DNA of 64,000 nt from Rebecca billardiae RCC1528 (lineage: Eukaryota; Haptophyta): contig OZ251222.1 in NCBI GenBank assembly GCA_965240325.2, positions 1,054,001-1,118,000 on the forward strand. Direction: 5' to 3'. Shown one piece after another: positions 1-10,347 of the stretch; the stretch's first letter is position 1, and the number at the start of each line of letters is the position of its first letter. The notes under the pieces were generated by a model. The model did no database searches. It was not told the DNA's origin and was given only the letters and a program-made list of their open reading frames with translations. A program made the translations under genes and the position numbers.

Positions 1-58
1 CGCGCCTCAGAGTCACCGATCGTCCCCTGACCTCTGCAGTCCTATGCTCCCTTGAGCG

Positions 59-553
59 TCAGCCGTACATTCGATTAGCAAGCGATGGGTCGATGAGCTC
101 GACGACGGCCTCCACTTCAACAGATGCGTCGAACGGGAGACCCGCGACGCTCACCGCGCTTCGCGCGTGCTGACCAACCTCGGCGCCAAAAGTTGCGACA
201 ATCAGGTCAGTGTAGCCGTTTGCGACGGTTGGTGAGTCGGGGTAGCCAGTCTCGGCGTTCACAAAGACAGTGACCTTGTGCCAGCACCGAACGTTGTTGA
301 GCCCGCCGCATCGCTCGCGCAGGAGTGCCAGGTGACCCAGCGCACACGTGCGGGCCGCAGCCGCGCCGGCCGCAGCATCCTTCACCTTCCCGACGATGAG
401 CTCGTCAGTGGACGAGCGCGAAATGTACCCCGAGAGGAAGCACGTGTTACCGGCACAGCTGAAGGGGAGGTAGTGTCCCCCTGGCGGTGCCACGGGAGGC
501 AGCTCCTCGCCGTTGGCGAGCGCCGCCTTGAGCAGATCGTCGGCCCCGGCCAT
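59..553 (-). CDS. RidA/YjgF-family protein
   Basis: Single-exon 164-residue protein with ATG at 553 and TGA at 59. It matches the RidA/YjgF/Rid branch of about 150 residues that has an extended N-terminus (YjgF_endoribonc-like, often misnamed endoribonuclease L-PSP). Visible family features are an LSGYIS segment near residue 40, a FVNAETGYPDSP stretch, the QHARSAVSV segment, and a closing VEVEAVVELI strand. RidA proteins deaminate reactive enamine/imine intermediates made by PLP enzymes; whether this branch keeps that activity is not known. It is divergent from the PLP enzyme glutamate decarboxylase, 332 bp away. The pairing is suggestive but may be chance. No signal peptide is evident, so a cytosolic location is inferred. 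Confidence 0.82.
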   Translation of the reverse strand: MAGADDLLKAALANGEELPPVAPPGGHYLPFSCAGNTCFLSGYISRSSTDELIVGKVKDAAAGAAAARTCALGHLALLRERCGGLNNVRCWHKVTVFVNAETGYPDSPTVANGYTDLIVATFGAEVGQHARSAVSVAGLPFDASVEVEAVVELIDPSLANRMYG

Positions 554-885
554 CGTATCACTTCGCCGTCTGTGAAATCGGAAAGCTCGATCGACGATGA
601 AAGTCCGGCTCCGCGGCCCTCGCTAGCTTGGCGCCTGGCGGCGGCGTGGTGCCGGCTCATGAACCAGCCAATAGGCAAGCCCTTGCCAATAGGTAAGTTT
701 CCGTTGACGAATCTGATTAGATATAATACTGGCCCCTCGCGCAAACCGCGGGCACGCGTGCGGCGGCGGCGGCCGCGCGAGTCAGGAGCGCCTCGCGATC
801 TTGACGACGACATCAACCAGTCCGACTCGGTCACGCTCGTACGGCTTGCCCGGCAACAGTACCACGCGTACGGCACATCGCGCAG

Positions 886-3126
886 ATGGCCCCGCCGAGC
901 CTGAGCATGTCTGATGGGGACCTCCCGTCGTCCTACGCGGATGCCGTGACGCGAGTGTCCTCTAAACTCCCGTCCCACCCGGCAGCCCTGAGCTCGCCCG
1001 GCACGAGCCGGTCCCGGACCTCGCGCTACCTCGCGTGGGAGGCGAAGCTCGCCGAGGTGGGCGAGTCGGAGGACGACACCAACGCGGTGCAGCCCGTCGT
1101 GAGCGAGGGCGCGCCCTACTACGCCGCGTCGTGCGCGGCCCAGCCCCTGCACCCGTGGTTTCCCAAGGAGGGCTCACCGGCGCAGTTCGCCAAGGCGCGC
1201 GTCGCCGAGTACCAGCTCCTCGACTTCAACCCGCAGCTCAACACGTCGTCGTACGTGAACGTGGTGTTCGAGCCGGAGGAGATCGACGTGGCGAAGCTGG
1301 GCATGCAGGTCAACATCGCCGACCAGACCATCTACCCGGGCTCGTTCCGCCTGCACAACGACACGCTCAACATGGTGGCCGACCTGTGGCACTGCCCCAA
1401 GCCCGAGAGCTTCGAGGAGTTCGGGTGCTTCCCCGGCGCGGGGACGGTCGGATCCACCGAGGGCTGCCTCCTCGCCGGCCTCGCGCTCAAGTTCCGATGG
1501 CGCAAGTGGTACGCGGAGACGCACGGGCTGGACGAGCGCCAGGTGCGGCGCGAATACCCCAACATCATCATCTCGACGTGCTTCCAGGCGTGCTGGGAGA
1601 AGTTCTTCCGGTACATGGACGTGGAGCCCAAGTTCGTGCAGCCCGAGTCGACCACCTTCCGGATGAGCCCGGCGCAGGTGCGCGAGGCGTGCGACGAGCA
1701 CACCATCGGCGTCGTCTGCATCCTCGGCAACCACTACGGCGGGCAGTACGACCCGGTGGCCGAGGTGGGGCAGGCGCTGCAGGACCTGAACGACGCCAAC
1801 GGCTGGCAGATCGGCATCCACGTGGACGCGGCGTCTGGCGGGTTCGTCGCGCCGTTCCAGCGCGGCGTGCGCCCCTGGGACTTCCGCGTGCCCCAGGTGC
1901 TCTCGATCTCGGGCTCGGGGCACAAGTTTGGCGTCTCCGTCTGCGGCACGGGCTGGGTCGTTTGGCGCGATCGGGAGGACCTGTCGGACCACGTGGCTGT
2001 CGACGTCAGCTGTGCGCGCGCGCGGCACCGTGCGCGGGCGGCCCCGAGCGCGGCCCGCCCTGCGCGCGGGTGCGCTCACGCCTTGCCTGCACGCCGTGCG
2101 CCCGCCCTCGCCTTCGCCCTGCTCCGCCTGCCTGCGTGCGACGGCATCAGACCTCGGCGGCCGCGGCGAGTCGTACACGCTCAACTTCTCGCGGCCCGCC
2201 TCTGGCTCGTACGTGCAGCTGTACAAGTTCCTGCGGCTCGGCCGCCCGGGGTACAAGAACCTGGTGACCAACATGATGTCCAACGCAGCGTACATCCGCA
2301 ACGAGCTGCGCAGCTTCGTGCGGGACGGCAAGCCGCTGTTCACTGTGCGCGCGCCGCTGCTGCGCGGACAGCGGCGCGTCCACGACCGCGTGCGCGTGGC
2401 TTGGCAGCGGGGGCCCTGCTCTGCGCGCTGGACTCAGTTGGGGCCACCCGGCTGCCCCCGCGTACCCGCGGCGACGACAGATCCTCGACGATGGCGACTT
2501 CAGCTGCCTGCCCGTCGTGAGTGCCATGTTCAACCGCGAGCTGGATCTGCCCTACGATGCCATCGATCTGCAGCACGCGCTCGCGGAGCGCCACTGGTAT
2601 GTCTCAGGTGCGTGCGATGGAGCGGCGCCGCACGCGCACACGACCGCCGGGCGGATGGCTAGCCTCGGCGGCTGCTCGGCGCGCACGGCGCAGTGGCGCC
2701 ACGTCTCCCGCGCGTGCGCGCGCCCCACCCGCACTCTCGCGCCGACGCTCACCCCGCCCCACCCCCGGTCTCTCCGCCCCGCCCGGCACTCGTTGCGTCG
2801 AAACGCTCGCAGGATACAAGATGTCCTTCCACAACCCGATCACCAAGGAGGAGATGGCCCTGTTCTCGGACCTCCCGAAGGAGCAGGCCATGTTCCGCAT
2901 CGTCGTCAAGCAGAACCTCACGCGCCCCCTGGCCACGGACCTCATCGACGCGATCGCCGCGACCGTGCACTTCCTCGATCTGTCCGGGCCCTTCTTCAGA
3001 TCCGTCCACATCGCGCGCAACGAGGCAGCGCAGAGCCAACCGTCCCGGTCCGAAGAGCCCGCGGTCGCGAAGACACCGCAGCCGCGCATGGGGCGCCGCC
3101 GCGTGAGCATCGCCGCGGTGTGCTGA
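886..3126 (+). CDS. Glutamate decarboxylase (PLP-dependent), 4 exons
   Basis: Proposed exons are 886-2011, 2151-2344, 2481-2607 and 2813-3126, giving 586 residues. Each junction restores the frame and the GAD family sequence: the first joins DVS to YLGG, the second LFT to ILDDGDFS, the third YVSG to YKMSFHNP. The PLP-lysine motif SGSGHKFG is present with Lys347, followed by GTGWVVWR as in plant GADs. The enzyme converts glutamate to GABA plus CO2. Introns of 139, 136 and 205 bp start GTGCGC, GTGCGC and GTGCGT and end CAG. The C-terminal tail of about 50 residues is basic, but I do not see the Trp/Lys calmodulin-binding motif of plant GAD. Start at 886 was chosen as first ATG; a second in-frame ATG lies at 907. 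Confidence 0.9.
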
Positions 3127-3632
3127 GCGTCGCCGTTCGGCCGGCAGTGGACTCCGAGCCGGCATCGTCGTCGGCAGCCGCCGTGCCGCCGCCGGCCGGC
3201 TGTTTCACTTTGCCAGCGTCCACCCGTCAACAAGTCCGAGCGCGAGTCGGTCAACGATATTGCTCGGTGCCACTGGCCCACCTGGCACTGCCCAGCGTTC
3301 AGTGTCAGCAGTGCTCTGGCGGGGACAGTCAATGCCATCACAGTAGAAGTCTTCGAATGTGTGAGAATGTGTGACTTCGCGGCTGCACCGGCCGCACTCC
3401 CGCAGCGCTAGCTGGCCCCAGACCCAGGCACCCAGCCGGGCGACGGTCTGAGTCGCGCGGCACGCTCCAACTCTACTCACTCTAGGCCGCGCCGAAGGCT
3501 CCGCGGTCTAACTTGCACGGCGGCGGTCTGACAACTGCTGCTGCTCAGGGTCCATCAGTCGTCACAGACAAATCCCGAGGCCAGCGCGAATATTGATGGC
3601 GGCAGCGCTTCGGTGCACGCAGAAGCCACTCC
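3127..3632. other. Intergenic region between convergent genes
   Basis: About 500 bp between the stop codons of glutamate decarboxylase and the minus-strand zinc-ribbon gene. Overlapping open frames on both strands continue the GC bias and have no recognisable domain. It presumably holds both 3' UTRs; no AATAAA was seen. Confidence 0.5.
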
Positions 3633-4043
3633 TCACGTCTTCTTGATCCACTTGCCGTCAGGGCCCTTGACCCATTCGCCTGGCTTGTCTGCCTGCATCC
3701 GCTTGCGCGACTCAGAGCCGTCCGGGTCGATCGTGACAGGTGGTAGCCCCGAGTAATCGTGCCGTGGCTCCTGCTTCGGCGTACGGGACCACCGCGCGGT
3801 CTCGTAGTAGTAGGTCTCTGCCGCCTCATCGTAATAGAACGAGGTCACGAACGAGCATGCCTTGCAGCGGAACACGGTCGACCCGTACCCGTCGCCGTTC
3901 ATCCTGCAACCGGCCACAATGTCCTCCGAGGAGATCTTTTGCGCCGAGCATTTGGGGCAGGTTTTGAAGCCTGACCGCCAAAGCGCCTGCTTCACGCTCT
4001 CGCTCTGATCTCCGTGCCGCTCCTGCGCGCCAAACGCCGCCAT
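3633..4043 (-). CDS. Small zinc-ribbon-like protein, unknown function
   Basis: The frame stays open to 4130, but the first ATG with convincing protein sequence is at 4043 (MAAFGAQ), giving 136 residues. The core has a CPKC pair, a lone Cys (AGCRMNGDG), and an FRCKACSF pair about 30 residues after the first, consistent with a four-Cys zinc ribbon. It is followed by Tyr-rich YYDEAAETYYYETARW and a charged C-terminus ending GPDGKWIKKT. I do not recognise the family. Short basic zinc-ribbon proteins often act in transcription or RNA metabolism, but nothing here proves that. It is head to head with the RRM-protein gene, 196 bp apart. Confidence 0.6.
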   Translation of the reverse strand: MAAFGAQERHGDQSESVKQALWRSGFKTCPKCSAQKISSEDIVAGCRMNGDGYGSTVFRCKACSFVTSFYYDEAAETYYYETARWSRTPKQEPRHDYSGLPPVTIDPDGSESRKRMQADKPGEWVKGPDGKWIKKT

Positions 4044-4239
4044 CACCGTGGCGGCCGCCTCCGGCCGCCCGCTCCACCCTACAGTATTGAGTGCGCGCTC
4101 GCCGCCCGACCGGCACCGGACACGCCCCATCCCGCCGCCAAGCCCGGCCGTCGTGCAAGGGGTTGGCGCTCCCGATCACACCAGCCGACGGGTGGTGCCT
4201 GCGGGGCCCGCTGCGGCGAGTTGCGCGAGCTGACCAACC

Positions 4240-7200
4240 ATGAGCGACGGCCCTCGCTCATCGGCATTCGGGTGCGCCCAGCACCCACGCGGCGAAGCGC
4301 GCGCGCGCGTATGCGCGCTTGCGCTCGATCGCTGACGACGCCCGCGGCCCTGCACATCATGCGCGGCGCGCGTGCGGCAGGAAGCTCGTGCTGACCGACC
4401 TTCCGTCGGGGATCTCCAGCGAAGTGGTCCGATGCTACTTCTCACGCTACGGTGAGGTGGTCGACGTGCACATCAGCCGCGCCGAGGACCAGCGGCCGTG
4501 GACGGGGATGGTGCGCTTCGCGACGGCCGAGCCGCTCGACGTGGTCGTCCAGCAGCCGCAGCACGTGATCGACGGCTCGCAGGTCGGCGTGGAGGCGGTC
4601 TCGACCTCAGAGGAGGGCTGCCGCGTGTACGTCGTCTGCTCCAAGTTCTGCTCCGAGGCGTGCCTGCGCGACGTCTTCCGCGAACACGGCACAGTCGTCG
4701 CGTGCAAGGTGCTTCGTGATCGGCGCCACCAGTCGCGCGGCTGTGCGTACGTGACGTTCTCGGAGCCCGCCGGCGCGGAGCGAGCGATTGCGACTGTGAA
4801 TGGCATGGACCTGCGTGGGCGCACGCTCAAGGTGCTGCTCTCCGACGAGCGCCGGCCGACCGACGCGTCACCGCACGCGTCGCCAGTGGCGGGGGCGGCC
4901 GTCCCTGCTGGCCAGCCACCGCCCACCACGCTGCCACCGCTCGCCTCGCAGTGTGCGGGCTGCACCGGCGATGTGCCCGCGGCCGTCGCAGCGGTCCCGC
5001 CGCCCGCGCCGACGCCGCCGCCGCCGTGCACTGCCAGCGGCGCGGGGCCGAGCGCAGCGGCCGGTACGGCGGGCACGCCGGCGCCGGCCGCGTTCGGGGC
5101 GGCTGCATCCGCTGCAGCTGGAGGCAGCGGCGGAGTGGCGCCTGGCGCGTATCTGTGCGGCGCGCACCAGCTGCCGCCGGCTGCGGGGATCGTGATGCCG
5201 CTCGCTGCCATGGGCGCGTGCGCAGCCGCGCCGCCGTCGGCTGCTCGCGGGCTCGCTGAGTGTGGCGGGCACTGCGCACATCCGGCGCCGTGCATGCCGA
5301 TGGCTCCGGGGCTGGGCGGCTCGGCCGGAGTGAGCCAGCAGGACTTCCGGAGCGACGGCATCCGTGCGTCGACGAGCACCCGCGCCTCAGGCCAGCGCGC
5401 GCGCGCCCAGGGCCGCGCGCGGAACCACGGGCGCGAGCAGCAGGTGCGACTATCGCACGGGCTGCAGCCGCCGCCGCCGCCGCCCGGCCACGGCCACATG
5501 GGCGCGCCTGTGATGCCCATGGCGGGTGCAGGGTACATGGCAGGGATGTGCGCCGCGCCGCACATGCCGCCGGCAGGCGTGCACGCGCCCGGCGGCGGCT
5601 GGCAGCTCCTCGCAGGCCAGCTCCAGCCCGTCTCGCACATGGCCGCGTACGGCGCCGTCCCTGGCGGCCCGCCGGTCGTCGGCTGCGGCGGGTATCTGGC
5701 TCACTATGCTCCGATGCATGCCGTTCTGCCCGTGCCCGGCCCGCCGCACGCGGCGGAGGCGGCCGCGGCCGCATCGGTCGGCGCGAGCGAGCTCGCGCGC
5801 GCGCGTGCGGCGGAGGCGCGCGCCGGGCCCGGCGGCGCTGCGAGCGCGCACGTAGCGGCAGCGATCGCAGCGGCGGCGGCCGCGGCTGCGATGGGCAACG
5901 CAAGCGCCGCGGCCGCGCCGTGTGCCCCGTCCGCTGGCCAGCACGCTGCGGGTGCATCCTCCGCCGGCGATGGCGCCGGCGGGACGGCAGCGGGCGCGCC
6001 CGCGGCCACCGTGCACTCGGGAGCGCTGCGCGCCCTGCCGGCCACGCTGCCCGAGGGCGTGCAGCTCCCGCACAACTTCGCGGCACACTCGCAGGTCAAC
6101 AGGGCGGCGCAGACGCTGTCGGTGCGCCGCGCGCGCGCGCGCCCCGGGGGCCCGCCTCCGCACGCGCGTCCGCCTGAGCGGCCGTGTCGTGCGCGTGGCG
6201 GCGCGCGCCCGCGCTCACGCCCGACACTCTAAAACTCGCCCGGGCGCGCGCGCGCGCGCGCGCCGTCGCGCCCATCACGCGCGCAGGCCGCGGCCGCGCA
6301 GGTGCAGCAGTACTCCGCACTGCTCGAGTCGACACGCGCGATCTTCAGCGCAGTGCGCCCCGAGCTGATGGCTGCGGTGCCGGACGCGCTCGACGAGAGC
6401 CCCGCCGACTCGCGAGCGCTGCTGGATGACTTGCGCAGGGGTCGCGACGGCCTGAGGATTATACACGCCGAGAGCGCGCGCAAGCTCGCTAAGATTCGCA
6501 CGGTGCGCGCCGCCGGCGCGCGGGGCGTGCGCGCACCGCGCCGCGGCCAGGCGGTCGTGCTGCGCCCCTGTGCCAGCCCAGCCCAGCTCGCGACCCCGCG
6601 CGCGTGCGCCGCGCGCGATGTGTGATTGCGTTGGATCGCCAGCCAGCCTCAACAGCGGCGCCTCGCATTCCGCGCGCCAAGACGAGCGCCGCTCACGCCC
6701 GTGTGCGGCACGCCCGAAAACTAATCCTACCCCGAACCCCCGCGGCCCCGCCTCCTGGCGCCGTGCAGGAGCTGACCCAAGTCGATGCCGAGCTCCAGCT
6801 CTCCGCGATGATGCACCGGCCGTCCTCGCCGCAGCGCTCGCCCGCCGACGGCGGCGAGGGCGGCGGCGGTGCGGCGCGCGCTCAGGCACAGGCGTCGAGT
6901 GCGCAGGCCACGCCCGCCGAGCGCTCGGAGCCAGAGGCCGGCGGCTCGGCTTGCGGCGCGCGCGGGAGCGATCGCGACACCGTCGCGGACGACGACGTCG
7001 CGATCGAGCGCAGCATGGCACAGCTGCGCGCGATGCTCTCGCAGCAGGTGCACGCGATTTCCGAGGCGCTCGCGCGCGCAGAGGCGCACGAGCAGCAGAT
7101 GAGTGGCGCGGCCGCCGGCGCCGACGACGGCGGCGGCGGCGGGGACGGCGGGGGCCGAGGCGGCGGGAGCGCTGGCCCCGAGGGGAGCAACGGGCTCAGC

Positions 7201-7695
7201 GCGCCTGCGGACGGCGCGCACGCCACCGGCGAGAAGAAGCCCTCGACCGCGGTGGATAGGGAGCACTCGGCCACACCTCCGGCTGAGCCAGAGCACGCCG
7301 CCGCCAGCGCCGCCGCCGAGCGAGACGACGGCATGGAGACGACGGCCGCGGCCGGCCGCGCGATCCCACGCGCCGGCCGCGGCTCCATCGACATGATCGA
7401 CGGCGCGAGCCGGCTGAAGAACGCGAGCAGCGCGTCCTCCGCCGAGCTGCGCAACTTCTTCCTCACGCAGGCGCGCCGCCAGCTGTCCGAGGTGCCGATC
7501 ATGTGCCCGCCGACGGATGCGGGCCTCGAGGACGGCGCGAGGAGCGGGGAGGCCGGGGGCGGGATCGCCGCGATGACGCAGCAGGTGGCGCGGCCGTGGC
7601 CACTGCAGACGGCGTTTCTGTACAGCCCGCCGCTGGCGCCGACGCCCGCGGGTGTCGCGTCCGACATGATGCACATCGAGGCGCTGGCGCTGTGA
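4240..7695 (+). CDS. Two-RRM RNA-binding protein with long Ala/Gly/Pro-rich linker
   Basis: Proposed exons are 4240-4271, 4381-6121, 6287-6502 and 6769-7695 (971 residues). The first exon is only 32 bp (MSDGPRSSAFG). It supplies an ATG and joins in frame to KLVLTDLPSG, the first beta strand of RRM1; without it no ATG precedes the RRM. RRM1 is at about residues 11-75, and RRM2 follows with CRVYVVCSKF (RNP2-like) and GCAYVTFSE (RNP1-like). Next come about 400 residues of low-complexity Ala/Gly/Pro/Met sequence, a short helical segment from exon 3 (VQQYSALLEST), and an acidic/Ala-rich tail. The layout resembles hnRNP/CELF/Musashi-type proteins, but I cannot place it in one family. The acceptor at 6286 could instead be 6301; both are in frame. 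AATAAA occurs at 7750, 55 bp after the stop. Confidence 0.75.
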
Positions 7696-7834
7696 GTGTG
7701 AACCGAGGGTGAGACATACTGTCGCGTATATACTGCCAAGGGTGCTAATAATAAATTCGGGCTCCGGGTGCTGACTGCTGAGTCAGGTTTTTTCGTCAGC
7801 ACGAACGAAGCTCGGCGAAGTACTGCTCGGCGCC

Positions 7835-10054
7835 ATGGCGACGGCGATCACTTCGGCGGCGCATAGGATGCTGGAGGAGCGCTGCTCGATTATCGGCTGC
7901 GGCGCGCCGGTGGACGAGGGCGCGCCGCACGTCTGCGTTTCTGGAGACCAGCTCGAGGCCATGCTCGACCTTCACCTGCGCCACGGCTCGCACGTGCGCG
8001 CGGCGAGCGGCGGCAAGGCGGTGATGCGTTTCTGCGAGAGGCACGCGAGCCCGGCGGTGATGCTGCTCGGCGAGCACGTCGCGGAGGTGCCCTCGTCCAC
8101 AGGCGCCGAGCCATACCGCATCGGCCGCGTCGAGCGCCTCGTGGTCGACTCGGACGACGTGCTCGCCGTCCAGCCCTTCTTCGAGCGCTACGGCGCAGAC
8201 GCGGTTCAGTACGGCGTGCGCTTCTACCCGCCGGTCACTTCGGATGGCCGCACGCTGGGCAGCGTGCCCTGGTTCGAGGACGAGTCGCCGGCCGAATCAG
8301 ACATCTCCCAGACCTTCTCGCACGCGGAGGTGCGCCGCGGCATCGCCGTCTACGAAGGGTTGAACGCGTACGTCGAGACGTGCGCGCCCGCGCGGCTGCG
8401 GCGATCGGAGGACAGCCGCGCGCGCATCGACCGCAAGCTGGCGGAGGTTCGCGCGCGGGCGCGGTGGCAGACGGCGCTGATCGGCCACCGGCTGATCGAC
8501 TTCTTCTCGCGGTACCGCGGCACGTGGCAAGCCCGCGCGGGCATCCTGATCTCGCGCGCGATCGTGGTCGTGCTTACCGCCAGCTGCCTGTTCGCCACAT
8601 ACCTAGCTATGGTCACGCGCGGGCTGCACGCGCGCGCGACCATCTCGGCGGCGGTGATGTCGGTGCTCGCGACGTCGATCTCGATGTTCGAGATCATCAG
8701 CCACCTGCAGAACGTGCACTCGCCCGAGCTGCAGCTCTACGTCGTGCGCATCCTCTTCGTCGTGCCCGTCTTCTCCATCGACTGCTGGTTCTCGCTGCGG
8801 TTTGCCAACAACCCGAACGAGCTCACGATCTACATCAACGTGGCGCGCGACGTGTACGAGGCGTTCGTGATCCACACGTTCTTCCTGTTCCTCACGGCGT
8901 GCTTCGGCGAGGGCGGCGGCGGCTCGCGCCTCGCCGCCGTGCTCGCCTCCAAGCCCGCGCAGCACCACCACTTTGGGCTCGGCCTGTGCCTGCCGATGCC
9001 GCGGATGGGCAGTCCCTTCCTGCTGCTGTGCAAGTACGCGACGCTGCAGTTCGTCGCGGTCAAGACGCTGCTCACCGCGGTCGAGGTGGTGCTGCACGCG
9101 ACGGGGCACTACCAGGAGGGCGACCTGAGCCCGCGCTCGGGCTACCTCTGGCTCTCGCTCGGCATCAACTGCTCGCAGATGGTCGCGCTGTACGGCCTTC
9201 TCCTGTTCTACCACGCGCTTGCCGAGGACCTCGCGCCGATCCGGCCGCTCGGCAAGTTCATGTCTGTGAAGCTGATCATCTTCTTCACCTTCTGGCAGTC
9301 GATCGCGATCGCGATCGCGGTGCACGCCGGCCTGATCAAGGACACCGAGCACTGGCAGGTGAAGCACATCTCCACCGCGCTGAACAGCTACCTGCTCTGC
9401 GCCGAGATGCTGATCGCGGCGGTGCTGCACCGAACCGTCTTCTCGCACAGGGACTTCATCGGCGGGCAGATCGTGCAGGAGACGCGCCGGCCGCGCCGCT
9501 TCGACTCGATGGTGTTCGAGGCGATCAACCCGAAGAGCATCGTGGTGGACACGGGGAACATGCTCTGCGCCTTCGCCACGTGCACGTGCTGCGATGCCGC
9601 CGTCATGCACTCCCGGAGGGCGACAATGGTCCGGCTGCCCACCACCGTGCACGAGCTCGAGCTGGAGGACCGGACCGCGGGCGCTCATCCGAGCGGCGCG
9701 GACGTGGAGGAGGCCGCGGCCGTTGCGCCTGCCGAGGGGTGGCACGACGCCCCGAGCGGCGGCGGTGGCGCGGCGGCAGCGAGCGCGCAGCGCGGGCCGA
9801 TCTTCTCGTCGTTCCGCAACCTGCTGCTCAGGGCGAGCGGAGCCGCCGACGGCGCTCCTCATCTCGGCGACGAGATCGACGACGCGGACCGTCGGCTGAC
9901 CGCGCTGCCGAGTGGCGCCACCTGCTCGAGGTTTGTGAGCGTGGCGGCAGCGCCGCCTGACGCGGAGGACGCGGATCGCGCAGCTGCGTCCAGAGCGAGC
10001 GCGCCGGCAGCTGCTCAGTCTGGCACAGCCTCCTCGTCGTCCATGATGCACTGA
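7835..10054 (+). CDS. TMEM184 / OST-alpha-type multipass membrane protein
   Basis: Single-exon 739-residue protein. Residues about 240-540 match the Solute_trans_a (OST-alpha/TMEM184/plant LAZ1) family: several hydrophobic spans, FSIDCWFSLRF, YEAFVIHTFF, YGLLLFYHAL, then APIRPLGKFMSVKLIIFFTFWQ, the family's most conserved segment. Family members transport organic solutes or act in membrane traffic; the substrate here is unknown. About 230 residues precede the first span, including a Cys/His-containing N-terminal segment (residues 13-75), and about 180 mostly disordered residues follow the last span. Both make it much longer than typical TMEM184. It starts only 139 bp after the stop of the upstream RRM gene, with a TTTTTTCG element about 45 bp upstream. 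Confidence 0.82.
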   Translation: MATAITSAAHRMLEERCSIIGCGAPVDEGAPHVCVSGDQLEAMLDLHLRHGSHVRAASGGKAVMRFCERHASPAVMLLGEHVAEVPSSTGAEPYRIGRVERLVVDSDDVLAVQPFFERYGADAVQYGVRFYPPVTSDGRTLGSVPWFEDESPAESDISQTFSHAEVRRGIAVYEGLNAYVETCAPARLRRSEDSRARIDRKLAEVRARARWQTALIGHRLIDFFSRYRGTWQARAGILISRAIVVVLTASCLFATYLAMVTRGLHARATISAAVMSVLATSISMFEIISHLQNVHSPELQLYVVRILFVVPVFSIDCWFSLRFANNPNELTIYINVARDVYEAFVIHTFFLFLTACFGEGGGGSRLAAVLASKPAQHHHFGLGLCLPMPRMGSPFLLLCKYATLQFVAVKTLLTAVEVVLHATGHYQEGDLSPRSGYLWLSLGINCSQMVALYGLLLFYHALAEDLAPIRPLGKFMSVKLIIFFTFWQSIAIAIAVHAGLIKDTEHWQVKHISTALNSYLLCAEMLIAAVLHRTVFSHRDFIGGQIVQETRRPRRFDSMVFEAINPKSIVVDTGNMLCAFATCTCCDAAVMHSRRATMVRLPTTVHELELEDRTAGAHPSGADVEEAAAVAPAEGWHDAPSGGGGAAAASAQRGPIFSSFRNLLLRASGAADGAPHLGDEIDDADRRLTALPSGATCSRFVSVAAAPPDAEDADRAAASRASAPAAAQSGTASSSSMMH

Positions 10055-10347
10055 CGTAGCCGTCGGATGCGCCGGCGCCGCTGCGCCTGAGGCCGATCCG
10101 AGCCCGATGCACGCCAATTCAAACCCTACTGCTACAGTTTTTTTAAGGCGATATATAGCTACGCTATTACTATACATGATGTCGATCTGATTATTGCTGA
10201 TGAATTAAGATGACCAGATGATGTGACTGGGCATCACTTACAGTGAGTTACACCAGGCCGGTGCCGCCCACCAGCAATCTGTGCCAATCAGGCCATGCGC
10301 GCATTGCCGATTGCACTTGCAGGCTGCACGCCGCACTCGTCAGACTG

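Noticed and set aside
4447-5640. Long antisense frames in the RRM gene (also in the Patched, PARP and coiled-coil genes).
   Set aside because: Shadow frames of strongly GC3-biased coding sequence; the sense frames carry the recognisable domains.
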